From contig CAZNPZ010000004.1 in the NCBI GenBank assembly GCA_964575255.1, positions 1 to 64,000 of the forward strand: a stretch of 64,000 nt of DNA, written 5' to 3'. Position numbers and translations under genes: made by a program. The notes beneath the pieces were generated by a model that searched no databases, was not told where the DNA came from, and worked only from the letters and a program-made list of their open reading frames with translations. Shown here in pieces: positions 9,014-17,379 of this stretch (within the stretch, counting starts at the first letter, position 1; each line of letters starts with the position of its first letter). This DNA is from JAEZHK01 sp964575255 (GTDB lineage Bacteria; Bacillota; Clostridia; Christensenellales; Aristaeellaceae).

Positions 9014-9976
9014 TTAGCGCCGGAAATACTTGGCGTTGTTGGCGTCGATCAGGATGACGCCGGTGTCGATGGAGGCGGGGACGCCCGCGACGCCCGCGGC
9101 CTTGTTGTCGGTGGTGATGGCGATCTTGGAGTTGTTGAGGTTCATCATGATCTGGATCGCGTAGTAGGGCATGAGCGCGGTCTGCTGCGCGACGGAGGCG
9201 GTGATCACGCCCTCTTCAATCGCGTCCAGCACGTCTTCGCCGCGGTCCATCGACATGATCTTGACCTGGCCGACCTTGCCCGCTTCCTTCACCGCGGTGG
9301 CCGCGCCGGCGCCGCCGGCGGCTTCCACGCAGGCGATGCCCGCGAGGTCGGGATACTTCTGGAGCAGCGTCGCGGCGGCCTGCGCGGCCACGACGGAGTC
9401 GGACTGGGTGTCCGCGATCTGCACGATCTCAATTTCCGGGAACGCGGCCAACGCGGCCTTGTAGCCGTTGATGCGCTCTTCCAGGTTCCCCTGGCCGGGC
9501 TTGGTCATGATCGCGACCTTGCCCTTGCCGCCGATGGCGTTGGCCAGGTACTGTCCGCCCTGGAAGCCGGCGTTGTAATTGCCGGTGCCGACGAACGCGA
9601 TGCGCTTGGAGTTGGGCACGTCGCCGTCCACGGTCACGACCGGAATGCCCGCGTCGATCGCCTTGTCGATGATCGGCCCAAGCGTGTCTTCAAAGCCGAC
9701 GCACACGATGCCGTTGGGCTTCTTCGCGATGGCCTGCTCGAAGGCGGCGATCATCGCGTTCATGTCGTAATCCGCCGGGCCGACGTACTCGGTGCGCACG
9801 CCCAGCTCTTCGCCCGCCATCTTGCAACCCAACATGTGGTCGTAGAAGTAGTCAAGCCCGCTCAGCGCCGACACCTGAATGTAGAGCTGATCGGAGTGGT
9901 CGGCGGCCTGCGCGGTCGCGGCGACGAAGCCAAAGCACAGGCTCAGCGCCAGCAGAAGGGAAACCAGTTTCCTCAT
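9014..9976 (-). CDS. Sugar ABC transporter substrate-binding protein (RbsB-like)
   Basis: 320 residues of the Peripla_BP_4 family. A signal peptide covers residues 1-24 (MRKLVSLLLALSL core) with an AQA cleavage site and no cysteine after it, so it is not a classical lipoprotein. Mature motifs include NGIVCVGFEDTLGPIIDKAI, IPVVTVDGDVPNS and FVGTGNYNAGFQGGQYLA, typical of pentose/hexose-binding RbsB relatives. The ATG at 9976 is chosen because GAGGGGG lies 7 nt upstream; a TTG 18 nt earlier overlaps that site. It is the first gene of the operon that runs down to 2157 and has its own promoter at 10010-10038. Confidence 0.92.
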   Translation of the reverse strand: MRKLVSLLLALSLCFGFVAATAQAADHSDQLYIQVSALSGLDYFYDHMLGCKMAGEELGVRTEYVGPADYDMNAMIAAFEQAIAKKPNGIVCVGFEDTLGPIIDKAIDAGIPVVTVDGDVPNSKRIAFVGTGNYNAGFQGGQYLANAIGGKGKVAIMTKPGQGNLEERINGYKAALAAFPEIEIVQIADTQSDSVVAAQAAATLLQKYPDLAGIACVEAAGGAGAATAVKEAGKVGQVKIMSMDRGEDVLDAIEEGVITASVAQQTALMPYYAIQIMMNLNNSKIAITTDNKAAGVAGVPASIDTGVILIDANNAKYFRR

Positions 9977-10009
9977 GAGTAAACCCCCTCGCAATTTCCT
10001 TATGTGAAT

Positions 10010-10038
10010 ACTATAAAATACGGGGGAAATAATAACAA
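10010..10038 (-). promoter_or_regulatory. Promoter of the RbsBAC/URO-D/two-component operon
   Basis: On the minus strand TTGTTA, 17-nt spacer, TATAGT, ending 33 nt before the binding-protein ATG. Match to the sigma-A consensus is 4/6 and 5/6. Confidence 0.65.
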
Positions 10039-10434
10039 GATGTGCATATTTACATTGCGCCGGAAATTTTTATTTACGCGCCGCCCGGTTTCTACCGCCA
10101 GCCCCTGCAGCACCCTGTGTGATCTTAAATTCTTCAAGCACCTTAATATTTTCATGGTTTTGAGCCAGAAAACCGACGCGTAAGCCGTCTGCGGCCTTGT
10201 CGCCATCGCGCAATAACCGCTGCCAGACGACCCCAGGCGCGCCAGTAACCTTTTCCTTAAGCGGGCGGCGGGCATTGACGCGGAAGGCCAAAGCGTGATA
10301 AAGTGGATTGGCTTTTCGGGTGTGAACAGACATATACGGGCGGCTTTCAGAGCACACCCGGAACAGGGCGGTTGTCTGCATGTCGGGAGCAGCCGTGTAT
10401 GGAAATGATCACTTCCCAAGAATAGAGGCGTCGC
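10039..10434. other. Intergenic region, no supported gene
   Basis: 396 nt between the divergent importer operon and the MATE gene. Reading frames exist on the minus strand, but none has a ribosome site or recognisable family motifs. No clear plus-strand promoter or operator was found. Confidence 0.5.
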
Positions 10435-11814
10435 ATGCTCACCAAAGACCGCGCGTTTTACCGGGAGTTCTTTTCGCTCTATTGGATGCTGGTACTGCAA
10501 AACGTCGTCATCCTCTGCGTCAACCTGACCGACAACGTGCTGCTCAATCACTTTTCAATGGATGCGATGTCGGGCGCCTCAACGGTCAACCAGATCCAGT
10601 TTCTGATCCAGAACATCATCACCGGTGTCGGCGACGGGATGGTCATACTGGCCAGCCAATACTGGGGACAGGGGCGGATCGATCCGGTCAAGCGGCTCTC
10701 CGGCATCGCGGCGCGATTTGCGATGGGGTTCGCGCTGATCATGTTCGCGCTGGTCAGCTTCGCGCCGCAGCACGTATTGCATTTGTTCTCCCCCAAAGAA
10801 ACGATCGTCGGCGAGGGCATGAAGTACATCCATTTCATGCGGTTCACCTACCCGATCTTCGCCGTCACCTCCATTTTGCTCGCGACGCTTCGAAGCGTGC
10901 AGACGGTTCGGATCGCGTTCTGGATCTCGCTGTCCACGCTGGTGACCAATTTCCTGTTCAATTACACGCTGATCTTTGGCAACTTCGGCTTTCCGAGGCT
11001 GGGCGTCGCCGGCGCGGGGATCGGCACGCTGTGCGCCCGGATCATCGAAATGTGCATCGTGCTTGTTTACGTGGCCAGAATCGATACGAAACTCAGAATC
11101 AGACTCAACGACTATCGGAAAATGGACTGGCCGCTCCTGAAGGACTACGCGCGCGCCGCCTTGCCTGTGATCGCGGTCGCCGGGATGTGGGGCGCGTCCA
11201 CCGCGCTGCAGACGATCGTGCTGGGCAACATGCCGGGCGACCCGGATCGGGTCGCGATCGCGGCGAATGCCGCCGCCTCCAATCTGATGATGATCCTGAA
11301 GGTGGCTTCGGTGGGCGCCGCGTCCGCCGCCGCGGTATTGATCGGCAAAACCGTGGGCCGCGGAGATGTTCATAAGGTTCGGGAGTATTCCAGAACGCTC
11401 CAGTTCATGTTCCTGGTGATCGGAGCCATCATCGGCACGCTGCTGTTCGTACTCAGGCAACCGGTGCTGAACACGCTGTTTGGCGGGCTTACGGCCGAGG
11501 CGCGGCAGATGGCGAATTCGTTCCTGCTGGTCATGAGCGTGACCATCGTCGGGATGGCCTATCAGATGCCGACCAATACGGGAATCATCCGGGGCGGCGG
11601 GGACTCCATGTTCTGTCTGAAACTGGACATCATCAGCATCTGGATGATCGTGCTGCCGTTTTCCTTCATCGCGGCGTTCCTGCTGCGCTGGCCGGCATAC
11701 GCGGTGTACATTTGCCTGAACGCGGATCAGGTGTTCAAATGCCTGCCGATCGCGATCAAGTGCAACCGGTACGGCTGGATCAAAAGGCGCACGCGCGACG
11801 CGGTCGCAAGCTGA
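10435..11814 (+). CDS. MATE family efflux transporter
   Basis: 459 residues with about 12 hydrophobic segments in two related halves. The N-terminal half has the MATE pattern NLTDNVLLNHFSMDAMSGAS and VGDGMVILASQYWGQ. The second half repeats it with GMWGASTALQTIVLGN and VGAASAAAVLIGKTVGRGD. The family exports cationic or hydrophobic compounds using Na+ or H+ gradients. GAGG lies 7 nt before the ATG. It stands alone between a minus-strand importer operon and a minus-strand surface protein, so its substrate is unknown. Confidence 0.9.
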   Translation: MLTKDRAFYREFFSLYWMLVLQNVVILCVNLTDNVLLNHFSMDAMSGASTVNQIQFLIQNIITGVGDGMVILASQYWGQGRIDPVKRLSGIAARFAMGFALIMFALVSFAPQHVLHLFSPKETIVGEGMKYIHFMRFTYPIFAVTSILLATLRSVQTVRIAFWISLSTLVTNFLFNYTLIFGNFGFPRLGVAGAGIGTLCARIIEMCIVLVYVARIDTKLRIRLNDYRKMDWPLLKDYARAALPVIAVAGMWGASTALQTIVLGNMPGDPDRVAIAANAAASNLMMILKVASVGAASAAAVLIGKTVGRGDVHKVREYSRTLQFMFLVIGAIIGTLLFVLRQPVLNTLFGGLTAEARQMANSFLLVMSVTIVGMAYQMPTNTGIIRGGGDSMFCLKLDIISIWMIVLPFSFIAAFLLRWPAYAVYICLNADQVFKCLPIAIKCNRYGWIKRRTRDAVAS

Positions 11815-12012
11815 TTCCGGTTGCCATTTTGACGTTTTCACGCCCGGACTGGTCAATAATCCCCACAATCTGTTTTCATCCTGGGCGTCGGCCATCCTGT
11901 ACGCCAGTCTGGGCAGATGCCGGAACGGATTCGGCGCGGATACCGGCGCGCCGGGTAATTGAAGAGGGAGAAGGGATTCCCTCCATTCCGGAGTGGGCTC
12001 ATGGAAGAAACG
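11815..12012 (+). other. Short gap with a possible protein-like fragment
   Basis: One plus-strand frame reads FDVFTPGLVNNPHNLFSSWA and continues SAILYASLG before stopping near 11960. It has no start or ribosome site and overlaps the MATE stop in another frame. It might be a gene remnant, but I do not recognise the family. Confidence 0.2.
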
Positions 12013-12057
12013 AAAAGGCAGACAGATTCGCCGTGAGGCGAGCTGTCCGCCTTTTTT
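12013..12057. terminator. Bidirectional terminator between MATE and surface protein genes
   Basis: Outer arms AAAAGGCAGACAG and CTGTCCGCCTTTTTT pair with one mismatch, and an inner CGCC-GTGA-GGCG hairpin stacks inside. T-rich tails exist on both strands, so it can stop the plus-strand MATE transcript and the minus-strand surface-protein transcript, whose stop is 17 nt away. Confidence 0.75.
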
Positions 12058-12073
12058 CAGGCAATTGTGTTTC

Positions 12074-15000
12074 TTACTTGGTGATGGTGATCTTCAACGT
12101 AGCCTTTTTCCTTGTGCCGTCCGCCGCCGTCGCGGTGATCGTGACGATACCTGCCTTTTTGGCCGTCACGAAGCCGGTCGCGCTGACGATCGCGAGCTTA
12201 CCGGGGGACGCGGCCCAGGTGACCCGTTCGAGCGCCCCATCCGGCACGACCTGCGCGGAGAGCTGAAGCGTATCCCCGACCTTCATTGTATCGGTCGCGC
12301 CGAATCCGGAAATCACCACCGAGGTCGCCGGGGGCGATACGGTGATGGTGTACTGCGCGTTCGCGCCGCCCGCGTCTTTGCAGGTCGCGGTGATCTTCGC
12401 GGTCGAGCCGACGGTTGTGCCTTTCTTCACGGTCACGACGCCTTTGGAGCTTACGCGCACCGACGGGTTGTCACTCTTCCAGGAGATGGAACGGTTGGTG
12501 GCGTCGGCGGGCGTGAAGACGGGCTTCAAAGTCGTGGATCGTCCTGCGATGACGCGGGCGTCCCCGGTGATTGTGACATCAGCGACCAGCTTCGTCACGT
12601 TCACCTGTACCCTGGCGGCGACCTTGCTGCCGTCCTTCGCGGTGGCGGTGATGGTGATGCTGCCCGCCTTCCTGCCGGTCACGAGGCCTGTGGCCGGGTC
12701 GACGGAGGCGACCTTGGCGTTTGAGGAAGTCCACGCCACATCATCCTGCGCGTCGGCGGGGGAAACGGCTGCGCTCAACTGGAGTGTGGCGCTTGTGTAC
12801 AGGTCGATCGTCTGCGTCCCAGTGGGCGTGATGTCGATCCGGCTGGCGCAGGGCACGACGGTGACCTGATGGCTGCCGGTTCCGCCCCTGCCGTCCTTCG
12901 CGGTGGCGGTGATGGTCACGGTCTCGGTCGATTCTGGCGATTTCGCGGTCACGACGCCGCTGGAACTCACCGTCGCGACGGACTCGTCGCTGCTCTCCCA
13001 GTACACCGAAGGATCGGTCGCGTCACCGTTGGAAGCTTGAGCGGTCAGGGTGATGCGCTGCCCGGCGGCGACGGTCGTCGGCCCGGAGACCGTGAAGGCG
13101 GTCGCGGCGACGCTCTGCCCGATGACGCTGCCGGATACCCTGCCGTCCACCGTCCATCCGCTTGCGTACAGCCGGATCTGCTTGCCCTTGCCGATGACCA
13201 GGCGGACACCTTCCGGCACGTAATAGTCGTACCTGGACGGCAGCGAGAACGACCGGGTCAGCGTGGCGCTTTTTAGAAGCGTGCAGGTCTTTCCCGAACC
13301 GGGAAGCTGGAAGAGCAGCGAACCGGGCAAGGTGACCTTTCTCGCGCCGAAATCCGTGCCGATGACCAGACTGTCGGTGATCTTCAGCTCCGAATAGGTG
13401 GCCAGCGTGAACGAGTCTTCATAGTAGGTGGCGCTGGTGGAGACGATCGAACTGTTCGTCACGCTCAGGCTGCCCTTTTGCACGAAGATGTCCATGCCCG
13501 TCGAATAAATATCGATGGACGCGTTCTGGATGCTGCTGCTCCCGTTGATCGCGTAGATGCCGACATCGTCGTAGGCGGTCACGTTCAGAACGCCGCCATT
13601 GATCGAGAACGAACCCGTCGAGACCAGCGGGAAATACGCGCGGGCGCTGATGTTGGCGTAGCCGACTTTGAGGCCGGAACAGAACACGCCGACGCTCCCT
13701 TCCTCAAGCATGTCGATACGCAGCCTGCCGCCGGTGATGGAGGCGGATCTCGCGGTGGAAACGCCCACGCCGCTCGCCGACCGGACGCTGTCGGTGTTGG
13801 AAATAATCGTGACGCTGCCGCCGCTCATCGTGAAACTGCCCATCGCGGTGATGCCGAAGTTGTTCGCGCTGCCCTGAAGCGTCGTCTTGAACGATCCGCC
13901 CAGGATCAATACGTTACCAGACGAAATAATGCCGTAGGCGTTTTCAGTTTCGGCTGCGTCGGAGGTGATATGCCCGCCAGCCAGCGTGACATCCCCCTTC
14001 GCGGATATGCCGCCGCCATCGCCCTTCAGAGTCACCGAACCCGAACCCGCGATCCGGATCGACTTCGCGCCGTAGATCGCGCCATTGTCGTCGGCGGTGA
14101 TGGTGTTGTTGCTGCCGGAGGCCAGGTACACGGTGAGATCCACATACGCGATAATCGCGCCCGCGTCGTACCCGTTCAGCGTCAGCCGCCTGTCCGACGT
14201 GCGCCACGACCAGCCGTCGCCGGACTGGTCGGCCTCGACTTCGTCAAAGGTGAACCGCTTGCCGCCGACCACCAGCGCAATGGGCAGGCTCGCGGAGGAC
14301 TGAAGTTTTCCGTTCACGATCACGACGCGCTGGCTGGCGTTTTTAAACGCCTTGCCCGCCAGCTTCATTGGCGAACCTGACAGCGCGCACTCGTAGCCCT
14401 GCGCCTCGATGTTTGGGGTTCCGGAAATTGTCAGCGCGAGGGAAGCGAACACGCCGATGCCCGAATACAGATCGGACGCGGACGCCTTCAGTGTGCCGCC
14501 GGAGATGGTGATGTTCCCTTTGGCGTATAGCCCGGTAAGCGCGCCGTCCGAGGCCACGCTGCCGCCGGTCATGCTCAGGTTGCCGTCGGTGGAATCGATC
14601 CCCGAACAGGTCAGGCTGCCGCCGGAGAGCGAGACATTTCCCTTTGCCGTGATCGCGCCGGTCTCGCCGGTTCCGCCCGACCAGGTGAATGTGTCGTCCG
14701 TCTCGATATAGCCGGTGTACAACGTGCCGCCGGAAACCGCAATCGGCCCTTCGCTTGAGACATAACCCGCCGTCAGCGAACCGGACCCGACCGTGACCGC
14801 ATTGGTGCCTGCAGACGCAATCGCCTGCGCGGATAGCGACGCCTGCGCGAGCGTGAGGCCGTGGGCGGAGAGACCTTCATCGCCCGACAGCGTCAGGCCG
14901 CCGCCGCCCCCGATGGTCATCGGCCGGGTGGCGGACAGCGAAGGCGCGGTGTTGTCCCCCGTAAGCGCGAATGTGGGTTCGCCTTCGACCGCGATCGGGC

Positions 15001-17206
15001 CGCCCGAATAGCCGTTCAGCGCAATGGTATTGGCCTGGGCGGAGTAGTGCCAGCCGACCCCTGATTGATCCTCAAGCAATTGCTCGATGTCATAGTCCGC
15101 GCCGCCGATCGTAAGCGAGAGGAACGGGCTGAACGCCTTCGCCAGCATACCGTCAGTGATCGTGACATACATCGCGTGCTGGGTATACGGGCTGCCGTTA
15201 ATCATGACCGAGCTTGCGTAAAACGCGCGCGTGTTTCCGATGACCTCCATGTCCGGCGTTCCGCTGATGACGGTATCCTCGCACGAGATGCCATACTCCG
15301 CGCCACGCGCCTTCACCGAGCCGCCGGTTATCCGAAGATTGCTTGCGGCGATGGCGGACTGTTGAGCGGTACGAATGTCGATGTCTCCGCCGTTGACCGT
15401 CAGAGTACCGGTCTCGATCCGCTGGGTGATCCGGCTGCCCGACTCAACGGTCAGGTTGCCACCGAAAAAAGCGGTGCCGCTGTCGGATGCGGGCATTTCG
15501 GTATCCTTTATGGTCACAGTCCCATTGTAGTTGTAGACCGTTTGCGCCGTAGCTGCGCTGCCTTCAAACACAACATTGTTCAGCGTCCATTGACCGGTGC
15601 CATTGACAGTTGTTCGCAGCACATTCTTGGGTGCGCTGATCGCGCGGATCGTCACGTCCTTCAGACTGACCGGAAAATAGTATGAATCAAAGTATATAAG
15701 GTAGTCGCCGCCAAGGTTCAGCGTGCCGCCGGTAGCTTCCATCTTATACCCGCTTCCGCTGGAACTCAGGCGAATTGCGCCGCCACTGGGGGATTTACTG
15801 GAGGCGGTGGCATTTATGGTGCCGCCGCTCATCGTCAGCGTATGCGTGATATAAAGGCCGCTTGTCTCGCCGGCGGCGCTCAGCGAGCCGCCGGTGAGCG
15901 TCAAATCCTTGATGGACAGACTGCCGGCGGCTTCAAAATCGCCGTCCGACATGGTAAACGTGGTCGCGCTGGCGCCGCCGCCGGAGACAGTCTTGCCGCC
16001 GGTGATTTTCAGGGTTCCGGCGGTGATGCCGCGGGTGTTCCCGCCGGCAGTCACCTCCGCCGTACCGCCGATTTCTACCTTGCCGTTCGCGGCGATGCCT
16101 CCGTACGCGGTGCCGGTCAGCTTCAGCTTGCCGCTCTGAATGGACAGGGAGTCCGCCTGCACCGCGCCGCCGGTTCCGGTCACCGTCAGGCAGCCCGATC
16201 CCAGGAAAGTCAACGAACCGCTTACTTCCAGGCCAGGCCGCACGATGTTGCCGGGCCTTAAGCCGCCCGTCAGTTTATCATCCGAGCCGGATAGTTGAAT
16301 GGTGAGGTTTCCGGCATAGGTAATGCTGCCCCCGTCGAAGCCGTCCAGCGTCAGCGTCTTTGAATTGTTGTCCCAGGACCAACCCTCCCCGGTGGGATTC
16401 GCAGCGAGCGCGACCGCGTCATAGTCCGTGTCCCCGATGGTGAGCACCGAAGTGCCCATCGGGGTGAGCGGTAGGCCCGTATCGACCACGCGGAGCGGCA
16501 CGGCGGCGCGCGCGTCCCCGGCGAACAGGAAAGAAAGCACGGACTCGCCCGGCGCGTACCGGACGAGCGCGTCCTTGAAAACCGTAATCCTATTGCCGTT
16601 CCGGACGAAGTCGACGTCCGGCGTCAGACCTTCGACGCTCTGGAAGTCGGCGTCCTCCGGCAGGAATGTGAATACAAGGTCGGTGTGGTCGGCGCCAAGC
16701 GGGTTGATGTCAAAGACGGCCTGCCCCGGTTCGACCGCAAGCGGCGCTGGGCTTACAGTGGGTGTTTCGCTGGGCGCGGCCGTTGGCTCCCCGGTGGGCA
16801 GCCCGGTCGGCGCCTCGGTGGGCTCCCCGGTCGGCGTTTCGGCGGGTTTCTCCGTCGGCGCCTCGGCGGGTTTCTCCGTCGGCGCCTCGGCGGGTTTCTC
16901 CGTCGGCGTCTCGGTGGGCTTCTCCGTCGGCGCTTCGGCGGGTTCCCCGGTCGGCGCATCCCCTGTCGGTGCCTCGGCGGGTTTCTCCGTCGGCGCTTCG
17001 GCGGGTTTCTCGGTGGGTTTCTCGGTTGGCGCGTCGGACTCCTCCACGGGTTCTTCCTGTTGTGTTGCCTTGGGCTCATCGGCCGATTCCTGCTCGACCT
17101 CCAAGGCTTCCGTCTCTTCCGCAAGCGCCAGTCCGCGCGTATCTCCGGTGAGGATGCCCGTATGGGGAAGCAGAACGCCCCGCGAATACACTGGCCAAGC
17201 TTCCAT
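12074..17206 (-). CDS. Large secreted repeat protein with X2-like, beta-solenoid-like modules and Big_2 domains
   Basis: 1710 residues. Order: short N-terminal segment ending LALAEE (possible cleavage site); Pro-Thr-Glu repeats of the EKPAEAPT type at about 57-155; an X2-like beta domain at about 165-245; three large modules starting near 254, 699 and 980, each opening with a GW-S/H-W/Y segment and TLNGY/TLDGF-GG, followed by many SGGSLT/TGGTL turns that suggest a parallel beta-solenoid; then four Big_2 Ig-like domains from about 1367 to the end (TWAA/SWKSD, GVVTAK, ITATAKDG). No LPXTG, SLH or membrane anchor is visible, so retention on the cell is unexplained. Likely an extracellular polysaccharide- or surface-binding protein. 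The annotated ATG gives a poor signal peptide; see findings. Confidence 0.75.
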   Translation of the reverse strand: MEAWPVYSRGVLLPHTGILTGDTRGLALAEETEALEVEQESADEPKATQQEEPVEESDAPTEKPTEKPAEAPTEKPAEAPTGDAPTGEPAEAPTEKPTETPTEKPAEAPTEKPAEAPTEKPAETPTGEPTEAPTGLPTGEPTAAPSETPTVSPAPLAVEPGQAVFDINPLGADHTDLVFTFLPEDADFQSVEGLTPDVDFVRNGNRITVFKDALVRYAPGESVLSFLFAGDARAAVPLRVVDTGLPLTPMGTSVLTIGDTDYDAVALAANPTGEGWSWDNNSKTLTLDGFDGGSITYAGNLTIQLSGSDDKLTGGLRPGNIVRPGLEVSGSLTFLGSGCLTVTGTGGAVQADSLSIQSGKLKLTGTAYGGIAANGKVEIGGTAEVTAGGNTRGITAGTLKITGGKTVSGGGASATTFTMSDGDFEAAGSLSIKDLTLTGGSLSAAGETSGLYITHTLTMSGGTINATASSKSPSGGAIRLSSSGSGYKMEATGGTLNLGGDYLIYFDSYYFPVSLKDVTIRAISAPKNVLRTTVNGTGQWTLNNVVFEGSAATAQTVYNYNGTVTIKDTEMPASDSGTAFFGGNLTVESGSRITQRIETGTLTVNGGDIDIRTAQQSAIAASNLRITGGSVKARGAEYGISCEDTVISGTPDMEVIGNTRAFYASSVMINGSPYTQHAMYVTITDGMLAKAFSPFLSLTIGGADYDIEQLLEDQSGVGWHYSAQANTIALNGYSGGPIAVEGEPTFALTGDNTAPSLSATRPMTIGGGGGLTLSGDEGLSAHGLTLAQASLSAQAIASAGTNAVTVGSGSLTAGYVSSEGPIAVSGGTLYTGYIETDDTFTWSGGTGETGAITAKGNVSLSGGSLTCSGIDSTDGNLSMTGGSVASDGALTGLYAKGNITISGGTLKASASDLYSGIGVFASLALTISGTPNIEAQGYECALSGSPMKLAGKAFKNASQRVVIVNGKLQSSASLPIALVVGGKRFTFDEVEADQSGDGWSWRTSDRRLTLNGYDAGAIIAYVDLTVYLASGSNNTITADDNGAIYGAKSIRIAGSGSVTLKGDGGGISAKGDVTLAGGHITSDAAETENAYGIISSGNVLILGGSFKTTLQGSANNFGITAMGSFTMSGGSVTIISNTDSVRSASGVGVSTARSASITGGRLRIDMLEEGSVGVFCSGLKVGYANISARAYFPLVSTGSFSINGGVLNVTAYDDVGIYAINGSSSIQNASIDIYSTGMDIFVQKGSLSVTNSSIVSTSATYYEDSFTLATYSELKITDSLVIGTDFGARKVTLPGSLLFQLPGSGKTCTLLKSATLTRSFSLPSRYDYYVPEGVRLVIGKGKQIRLYASGWTVDGRVSGSVIGQSVAATAFTVSGPTTVAAGQRITLTAQASNGDATDPSVYWESSDESVATVSSSGVVTAKSPESTETVTITATAKDGRGGTGSHQVTVVPCASRIDITPTGTQTIDLYTSATLQLSAAVSPADAQDDVAWTSSNAKVASVDPATGLVTGRKAGSITITATAKDGSKVAARVQVNVTKLVADVTITGDARVIAGRSTTLKPVFTPADATNRSISWKSDNPSVRVSSKGVVTVKKGTTVGSTAKITATCKDAGGANAQYTITVSPPATSVVISGFGATDTMKVGDTLQLSAQVVPDGALERVTWAASPGKLAIVSATGFVTAKKAGIVTITATAADGTRKKATLKITITK
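16757..17038 (-). repeat. In-frame tandem repeat coding for Pro-Thr-Glu/Lys-rich stalk
   Basis: Degenerate 12- and 24-nt units encode TEKPAEAP, TEKPTETP, TGEPAEAP and TGEPTEAP blocks. The repeat stays in the frame of the surface protein and forms a low-complexity stalk between the N-terminus and the X2-like domain. Length variation by slippage is expected. Confidence 0.85.
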
Positions 17207-17379
17207 GAAAAAGCCGATATTTCACAGATCCGATGGCCGCTTTTTCGTTATGGGTACATGAGCATAGGCTTGGGTTCGGTAAAGCCCAAAAGGAGGGCGT
17301 AAATGATAAACCGCGTTGCTTCGATCTTTCTCCAGAGATGCCGCAGGTAAAGTTGCCCCTCTGACTCACCGGTTTGCGC

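Noticed and set aside
8210..9982. Long plus-strand frames (up to 590 codons) opposite the importer genes, and similar ones at 3677-4855, 26575-28194, 37292-39046 and 50799-52661
   Set aside because: They mirror real genes on the other strand, are full of Arg/His/Val/Asp runs typical of GC-rich antisense frames, and lack ribosome sites and family motifs.
10070..10381. A 103-codon minus-strand frame between the importer and MATE genes
   Set aside because: No ribosome site, no recognisable motif, and it would lie between the promoter and upstream DNA of another operon.
16757..17038. Regular short repeats that could suggest a CRISPR array
   Set aside because: Units are 12-24 nt without unique spacers and translate in frame as a Pro-Thr-Glu stalk of the surface protein.
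17207..17379. Possible riboswitch upstream of the surface-protein gene
   Set aside because: The stretch has some purine-rich segments, but none of the conserved cores of known riboswitch classes could be matched by eye.
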